From assembly GCA_027576995.1 (NCBI GenBank), contig JANBQC010000680.1, positions 1 through 13,881 of the forward strand: a DNA stretch of 13,881 nucleotides. Reading direction: 5' to 3'. The position numbers and the translations under genes are program-made. Below, one piece after another: positions 8,589 to 13,881 of the stretch; position 1 is the first letter of the stretch; the number at the start of each line of letters is the position of its first letter. The notes under the pieces were generated by a model, which searched no databases, was not told the origin of the DNA, and worked only from the letters and a program-made list of their open reading frames with translations. The stretch is from Dimargaris cristalligena. Taxonomy: Eukaryota > Kickxellomycota > Dimargaritomycetes > Dimargaritales > Dimargaritaceae.

Positions 8589-11060
8589 ATGTCGCTGGTA
8601 TCCGATCCCGACTACCTTATCCACCAGCTCCGCATCCAGTTCCTGCGGTCGGAGGACCGTATCGGGGACCGCATCATCACCTTTCCGTCCGTTGAAAAAC
8701 TAATGGAAAACCCCTACATCCAAGCCAACGGTCCCTACCCTGAACTGCAATACAGCATCTCCCCCGACATTCAGTTCCAGGGCGACTACTATTTTGGTGA
8801 CCGGACCCCTGGTCTGAGCTCTGCCTCCGGCGGCACCAACCATAACAGCTCAACCGCCACCCCCACTACCTCCTCAAGGAACGCCCCCGCTCCTCCGTCT
8901 GGTCTACGCCACCGCGCCGCTACCGATGGCCAGATCCAGGCCACCCGGGAGAATGGCAAACCACCCCGCCATCCCCATCCCTCCACAGGCTCCAAGGCCG
9001 CCATATCTTGGTCCAAGTCCCGCACCAGCGCCAGCTCCGTCGCTAGTCTGACGGAAGGCCCGAATCGCACGTCTAAGCGAACCAGCCCCAATACCTCGGG
9101 GTACCCCGCCGAAGATTCCGTACCGCCAGTACCTCCACTGCCTCTGGCCATCAATCCGCTCATCCCACACCCCGGTGCCCTAAACCAAGGGGCCGACGGA
9201 GGGGGAGGGGTTGACCCCAACAACACCTCCAACATGCTGTCGAACTTGAGTATGGAAAGTGACGATAGTATCGATTTGGAGGCCGACGTAGGTTCAGCCC
9301 AAGTCCCCCAGGGCTTCACTTCACCCCTCCCCTTGACTTCACCCACGAAACTAATCGACGGCGAACCCGACTCCCAAAGGGTATCTCCCATGGCCTCACC
9401 ACCTTCGCGATCCCCCCGACTGGAGGGCGTAGGATCTTCCTCGTCGCTCGATCTAGTGCCTCAATCACCTCCGCCTATCCAACCGCGGGACTCGCTCGAC
9501 GTGGCACGGCAACGAGACTCCCCGACCCACCCGCCTCCGACCGCCCCACCCTCCCCCGAACCCGAGTTCCAGCGCTGCCCCCTTTCGGTCTACGATGATT
9601 CCGCGGCATCGGGACTCAGTCTACTGTTGGTGGAGAAGAAGGAATCCAAAAATAACCCACTGGCTGCTCGCTACCGGGCCCTAGGGGGTCAGGGCGATGT
9701 CAATCCCCTCGCACTTGATATGTTTATTCCCCACGCGAGTGAGCCGCAGACTCCCTTGCAAATTGTAGTCAAGCGGAACACCACGGTGGAAGATGTTATT
9801 GGGTTCTCTTTATTCGAATACATTGAACGGGGCTGGTCCCCCGAGTTAACCGAGGCCCAGGCCAGCATTGGCGGCTGGAATATCCGCATGGTCGAAGATG
9901 ACGGTGAGATTGACGAGGACTTCCCCGTCCTGGACCGAACCCGCCAAATATCCAAGTTCGGGGCGAGCCAGTTTGCTCTATGTGCGACTGCGGTGGCCCA
10001 GCCCCCCGCCCGACCCGAACCCATCCGAACCCCTGTCCGTGGGGGGCCCCCGGCCCGGGATAGCCCCCGTCGAATCCAACCCGGGGCAGCCTTCCCCCTC
10101 CGGGCCCCACCAACGGAAGCCCCGTTGCCCAAACGCCTGGTTAAAATCCACATCCACTCCACGGTAGAAGCCCTGCGCACAACGACCATGAGTCTGGTCC
10201 CTACCCATACCCTGTACGAGACGCTGGTTCGTATATGCGATAAATGGCAAATTGACCGGGACCAGTATATTCTCACCACCGCCGACACCAAAGTCCCGCT
10301 CGACCTGAACATGACTTTGCGCGACTTACCCCGCGTTGCCGAACTCTACTTGTACCGCCAGGGTGCTACGCTCAGCATCTACGGTAACGAAAATATGCGG
10401 CCCTTCTCCATCTTTCTTGACTCGCAGCCCCCCGAGAGTCGAAATGCGGGTCCCCCCAAGAACCCGACTATATCCGAACGATTCGCCGCCGGCCCTAAGA
10501 CGACCAGCGCCCCGCCCCTGCCCCCACCAACTCCAGTAACCATGGAAGGCGGCGAGATCCTGCCTCTTACTCCTCCCGTTGCATTCCCTCCTTCACTTGG
10601 CCGGACCCCACCACCTCCCACACCGGAGCCCCAGGTCCCCTTGGCGCCAACTACGACAGGACTGGTTCCCTTTTCACCCCACCACAACGAGGGCGGAGGC
10701 CCCCCTCGTACCAGTGGGAATCGAACCCAGTCCCAGCCCATCTACCGCCAATATACGGTCGTCCGCCGTACCCCCATGTTTACTGGTCATGAGCGCTCCT
10801 TGATCATCGACGAGGATTACATCCACCTTTCCCCCTCCGAGCAAAAGCACATGTTTGATAGCATGAAGACTTCGGTCCATCATATTAGCGCTGTCAAATC
10901 ATGCAACATTAACCGCAAACTTCCCCGTAAATTTAAACTCATGATCATTCGGGACCATGGCAACAAGTCCTACGACTTGGAGGCCGCCACCCCCGAGGAG
11001 GCCCAGGAAATCTGTAATATTATCAACCATATCCTACGCCGGTTTAAATCGGATCTCTAG
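8589..11060 (+). CDS. SIN1: Target of rapamycin complex 2 subunit SIN1/AVO1
   Basis: Scaffold subunit of TORC2, which selects AGC kinases (Akt, Gad8, Ypk type) for phosphorylation and ties the complex to membranes. The 823 codons are uninterrupted. The start is the ATG after an ACC repeat; the first 35 residues (with PDYLIHQLR and a later SEDRIGDRI) fit the SIN1 N-terminus. The CRIM domain spans about 330-468, including NPLA, the hydrophobic KRNTTVEDVIG strand-helix, GWSPEL and the acidic loop at 436-450 (EDDGEIDEDFP), the part known in the family to bind kinase substrate. A Ras-binding-like ubiquitin fold covers about 515-592. The C-terminal SIN1-type PH domain runs from about 717 to 820, with basic residues (RKLPRKFK) that could contact phosphoinositides. 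Linkers at about 75-325 and 610-715 are Pro/Ser-rich with many Ser-Pro and Thr-Pro pairs, likely disordered phosphorylation targets. It is divergent from the USP gene and shares its promoter region. Confidence 0.93.
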   Translation: MSLVSDPDYLIHQLRIQFLRSEDRIGDRIITFPSVEKLMENPYIQANGPYPELQYSISPDIQFQGDYYFGDRTPGLSSASGGTNHNSSTATPTTSSRNAPAPPSGLRHRAATDGQIQATRENGKPPRHPHPSTGSKAAISWSKSRTSASSVASLTEGPNRTSKRTSPNTSGYPAEDSVPPVPPLPLAINPLIPHPGALNQGADGGGGVDPNNTSNMLSNLSMESDDSIDLEADVGSAQVPQGFTSPLPLTSPTKLIDGEPDSQRVSPMASPPSRSPRLEGVGSSSSLDLVPQSPPPIQPRDSLDVARQRDSPTHPPPTAPPSPEPEFQRCPLSVYDDSAASGLSLLLVEKKESKNNPLAARYRALGGQGDVNPLALDMFIPHASEPQTPLQIVVKRNTTVEDVIGFSLFEYIERGWSPELTEAQASIGGWNIRMVEDDGEIDEDFPVLDRTRQISKFGASQFALCATAVAQPPARPEPIRTPVRGGPPARDSPRRIQPGAAFPLRAPPTEAPLPKRLVKIHIHSTVEALRTTTMSLVPTHTLYETLVRICDKWQIDRDQYILTTADTKVPLDLNMTLRDLPRVAELYLYRQGATLSIYGNENMRPFSIFLDSQPPESRNAGPPKNPTISERFAAGPKTTSAPPLPPPTPVTMEGGEILPLTPPVAFPPSLGRTPPPPTPEPQVPLAPTTTGLVPFSPHHNEGGGPPRTSGNRTQSQPIYRQYTVVRRTPMFTGHERSLIIDEDYIHLSPSEQKHMFDSMKTSVHHISAVKSCNINRKLPRKFKLMIIRDHGNKSYDLEAATPEEAQEICNIINHILRRFKSDL

Positions 11061-11189
11061 GGTTTCGTATTCGACCCTCTACATTTTTGTACAACTATTA
11101 CACGCCCTCTTAATTTTACTTGGTTAGCGTTTACTCTATTTTGACGCTTTACCATACTCACTTATCTTTCCGGAGATTTTGTTAGTGAA

Positions 11190-11195
11190 AATAAA
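11190..11195 (+). terminator. AATAAA poly(A) signal of SIN1
   Basis: An exact AATAAA lies about 130 nt past the SIN1 stop and is followed within 10-25 nt by a GT-rich stretch (TGTTTATGTGGTGTT), the usual downstream element arrangement. Cleavage would fall near 11205-11220. Confidence 0.6.
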
Positions 11196-11219
11196 TAATA
11201 TGTTTATGTGGTGTTCACT

Positions 11220-11805
11220 GAAGTGCTGCAATGGTCGAGATGGGGTAGTCAACTAATGCGGAATAGTGAAATGAGACTGAGATTTAGAGGTAGCCATATT
11301 GGTCGACAATGGCTACGGCTGTGATAAGCTGGGGCCGGCAGGCTGACAACAGTTATAAAACTCGGTAGGAATAATCGGCAGTTGGAAGTAAAGGGGAGTA
11401 AAACAAGGCTTTGGTTAAGCTAAGATTCACATGCGGTCTGAAATACACAATAGTCGAGAATAATGAAGTAAAAGTGGGACAGTAACGCAAGAGTATGTTG
11501 GAGTAACCGCAGATTCTCTCAATTATAATCCGAAATAGACTAAAGATGAAGGTTATTTTAAGATAGATAGAAGTAAGAAAGAACCGCAAGATGAGAATTA
11601 AGCTCATCGCAGTGGTATTTATTGGGTGTAGTTTCGACCAATAGGATCGCTCAAAATACCCAATACAGTATAAATCGTACTCGGGGGGAGATGCAGTCCA
11701 ACAGAGTATACGATCGAATCCATTAACAAATTAGCAGTGTATTATCCCCAATTTCTCACTTATTGATAACTATGTCGCACAGGAGAAGCTGCACTATTAT
11801 GACCG
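11220..11805. other. Intergenic DNA after SIN1, nothing recognised
   Basis: AT-leaning sequence with ordinary CpG content. The only sizeable frame, minus 11353-11607, starts at an ATG and encodes an 84-residue hydrophobic, Leu/Ile/Phe-rich chain. That is typical of chance translation of A-rich DNA, and it has no recognisable motif. Confidence 0.4.
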
Positions 11806-12640
11806 GGTGTCCAGCCCCAGTCACCACCCCAATTAGACCCTAGTATACCAAGTACCCTTTCTGAAAACAGTGACTAGTACCATGATGGACAATTGCTTAA
11901 TCCAGTTGGCATTCAAATCACTCTCAGATAGCTCTTCCAAAAACCTCCATCAAAGGCTACTTTCCTTTAAGCCAACCAAACCCCATGGGATTAAATAAAT
12001 TTGAAGTTGGTCAGCATTGGGAGCAGCAAAAATGCTTACTTAGTTACACTTGAGTCTTTATCTACAATGTCTCCATTTGGCATTTGGGTAAGGCCTTAGT
12101 TAACAAATCATAATATCCTAGTAGATCAGTAATAGTGATTCCTTATAATAAAATTGAGGGTAGTGGGTGTTCCCCAGGTTAACTACTCTTAGCCTGTCAA
12201 GAGTCCTAAGGATAGGCTTCTAATGGTAGGTGGGGCTTAGGTTCAGCTAATTGGGCTACTAGTGTCAGGTACAGGCATGGTACTAACTAATAAAGGCTAC
12301 AGCAGGTATAGGTAAGGTATATGCAGTGGGGATACTTACTAGTCAGTACAAGGGGGTGGGTATATATAGAGTTTATTGGGGTAAACCCAGTGGTAAGAAT
12401 AAGCTAAGGAATTTAACTAGTCCCAATGGGGCCTGGTTATATATACTTGGGGATAACTCCAGAGGAAGGTCTAGGGGGAAGGATACTACTAAGATTAAGG
12501 TATAGGTAAATAGGCTAACTGGATAGCCATTAGTATCTGGAAGACTAATGGTAACTGGAAGAGTCTTTAGATCAGCACTTGAGTAATTAGTGTAAAGAAG
12601 CAAAATCCAGAAGGGGAAGGGTTATATGATATAGGGTGAT

Positions 12641-12666
12641 CCCATAGTACTGGGGATAACTATGGG
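12641..12666. repeat. Short perfect inverted repeat (8-bp arms, 10-nt loop)
   Basis: CCCATAGT at 12641-12648 and ACTATGGG at 12659-12666 are exact reverse complements around a 10-nt spacer. It lies inside the CpG-free block. It could be a small hairpin or a chance palindrome. Confidence 0.4.
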
Positions 12667-13387
12667 AAGGTTAATATGGTACTATAAGGCCTAATAGGAA
12701 TAGACACTAAGGTGCCTGGATTAAGGAGGATTAGATGGTCTGACAGCAGGAATAGATAATAATATTGAAGAGCCACCTCATCCTAAGTACAGACTCAATT
12801 AGTTATGGCACCAGACTTTTGAATATCTTTGAATGAACAAAGTATATCAGATATTTATGATTGTGGATGTCTAAATTTCTGTATACAGCCCTTTCTCTCA
12901 TATAAATATATAACTTAAGTTGTTTCTGGAAGACATTATGATAACCCTTCAATTTATACTTCCAGTATAGGTAACCACTAGATGCATCATACAAGATAAG
13001 GTCAATGGAAATACAGCCCCAATTGAATAGCCACATTTCTTCTTCCGTGCACCACTTTCTCACAGACTAGCCTGGGGCTGTGAATTGGGGTTGGGACTAT
13101 AACCCTGGATATACATTTTCAAGATGTCAAATAATAGTAGACTGACATTGGAAATGATATTGGGCCAACACACCATATTACACAAAAATGTAAATGGAGG
13201 GTGGAAGACAAATTGCCCCCAATGTGAGCAACCCATGTGGAATGGTGAAACCCCAAGTGGGATAACTTACCAGGAGATCATCAGCCAGAATATTCTGCGT
13301 AAATGGTAACACTTTGTGTTAGATTAAAGGTACCTACGCTATATTCTTCTCCTACTTAGTTAAAGGTAGCCTGTACCAAGATTACAT

Positions 13388-13398
13388 TATATATATAT
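13388..13398 (+). promoter_or_regulatory. Possible TATA element upstream of the small secreted gene
   Basis: An 11-nt alternating TA run lies about 160 bp before the ATG at 13561. The distance would suit a TATA box with a long 5' UTR, but simple TA runs are common in this AT-rich stretch. Confidence 0.25.
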
Positions 13399-13560
13399 TG
13401 ATGTACTTTTCTCTGGTAAAACCCCACCTCATTTTAATTTTGCCTCCCACTTCCAAGTTTGAATTGTCACTGTGATATCTACAAGAAATCCACTCCTAGA
13501 ATATATCATTATCCTATTAACTCCATACTTTCTGCCCTACTAAGCCCCTTACATTGCCGA

Positions 13561-13833
13561 ATGCCAACTGTCAAGCTATCTGGTGGCGTAGTTGCCGTAA
13601 CTTGCCTTCTATCGCTCGCTGTCTCCATTGCAGCAACCAGCCAGTATAGTATCAACCCAGTCCGGGGATCTAACAGCCCCAATATATATGGGTTCGGTGA
13701 CATTCATCCAGGGAAAGGCATTATCTCTTGGATTCAGTCCCCAAGTAATTACTGTGAACTTTTGGCAGATCAGGCTAGTGACCAGTATCTACTGAATACC
13801 ATGGTGGTGTGGCAAGGTGGAGTGTCCCCTTGA
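13561..13833 (+). CDS. Small secreted protein, 90 aa, function unknown
   Basis: The ATG at 13561 is the first true start in a frame that is open further upstream only from a TTG. It begins with a convincing signal peptide: MPTVKLSGG, then a hydrophobic core rich in Val, Leu and Ala, with likely cleavage after the Ala-Ala near residues 24-25. The mature chain of about 65 residues is Ser/Gly/Asn-rich with one Cys (in SNYCELLA), so no internal disulfide is possible. It ends WQGGVSP before TGA. CpG dinucleotides, absent for most of the preceding 1.7 kb, reappear at the start of this frame, which supports it as a living gene. No family is recognised. It may be incomplete: a GTATAAAG shortly after the stop and the nearby window edge leave room for a different spliced 3' end. 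Confidence 0.5.
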   Translation: MPTVKLSGGVVAVTCLLSLAVSIAATSQYSINPVRGSNSPNIYGFGDIHPGKGIISWIQSPSNYCELLADQASDQYLLNTMVVWQGGVSP

Positions 13834-13881
13834 TTGCCACAGGTATAAAGTATTACTATTTGATTATTATATTTATATATA

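Larger units (their letters stand above)
11806..13557. repeat. CpG-depleted block, probable decayed repeat or transposon relic
   Basis: Reading every dinucleotide, I find no CG between the one at 11804-11805 and the one at 13046-13047 (1,240 bp). Only three (13046, 13298, 13337) occur before 13558. CpG is frequent on both sides, and the block is not unusually GC-poor. Zero CpG over this length is the mark of long-term cytosine methylation and deamination, which in fungi targets transposons. From about 12100 to 12760 the plus strand is also rich in G over C. Two short frames survive: minus 12803-13063, whose start (KWCTEEEMW) faintly resembles a Myb/SANT-like element, and plus 13124-13309, with one CxxC (NCPQCEQ). 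Neither is convincing as a living gene. I found no terminal repeats or target-site duplications, so the element type is open. Confidence 0.45.

Noticed and set aside
10715..10740. tRNA T-loop-like string on the minus strand (GGTTCGATTCC)
   Set aside because: It lies inside the SIN1 coding frame, the T-arm stem does not pair properly, and no acceptor or anticodon arm fits around it.
8789..10741. Long minus-strand frames opposite SIN1, up to 207 codons
   Set aside because: They are antisense shadows of a GC-rich coding frame with strong domain evidence on the plus strand.
11353..11607. Hydrophobic 84-residue minus-strand frame starting at ATG
   Set aside because: Composition is as expected from chance translation of AT-rich DNA, it sits downstream of the SIN1 poly(A) signal, and no motif is present.

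Overview
This window looks like nuclear DNA of a fungus. The genes have spliceosomal introns with GTAAGT/GTAGGT donors and pyrimidine-rich or CTAAT/CTGAC-containing 3' ends, long proline/serine-rich linkers, and CT-rich DNA before a start codon. It encodes a TORC2 subunit with the full SIN1 layout and a USP16/USP45-type deubiquitinase beginning with a zinc-finger UBP domain. The introns (208-298 bp) are longer than the very short ones usual in Dikarya, so an early-diverging (non-Dikarya) fungus is my best guess. The lineage is an inference and I give it low weight. I saw no sign of bacterial, viral or organellar origin.

Layout. 1-1650: no supportable gene. 1651-3292 (minus): a two-exon gene for a 476-residue orphan protein with a signal peptide and two Lys-Arg sites. 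3293-4511: spacer with short overlapping ORFs that I could not validate. 4512-8108 (minus): a four-exon ubiquitin-specific protease of 959 residues; splicing rebuilds a complete ZnF-UBP domain and USP catalytic core. 8109-8588: a 480-bp shared divergent promoter. 8589-11060 (plus): intronless SIN1/AVO1 with N-terminal, CRIM, Ras-binding-like and PH regions, followed by an AATAAA poly(A) signal. 11061-13560: gene-free DNA containing a 1,240-bp stretch (11806-13045) with no CpG dinucleotide, probably an old methylated and decayed repeat. 13561-13833 (plus): a 90-residue small secreted protein whose CpG content returns to normal right at its start codon.

How the genes relate. SIN1 is the TORC2 scaffold that presents AGC kinases and tethers the complex to membranes; the USP removes ubiquitin. 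They share a promoter region and may be co-regulated, but nothing in the sequence shows a physical partnership. The two predicted secreted proteins flank this conserved housekeeping pair and look lineage-specific. The most unusual signals are the CpG desert with its sharp right edge, and the orphan secreted protein whose intron lies two codons after its second Lys-Arg site.
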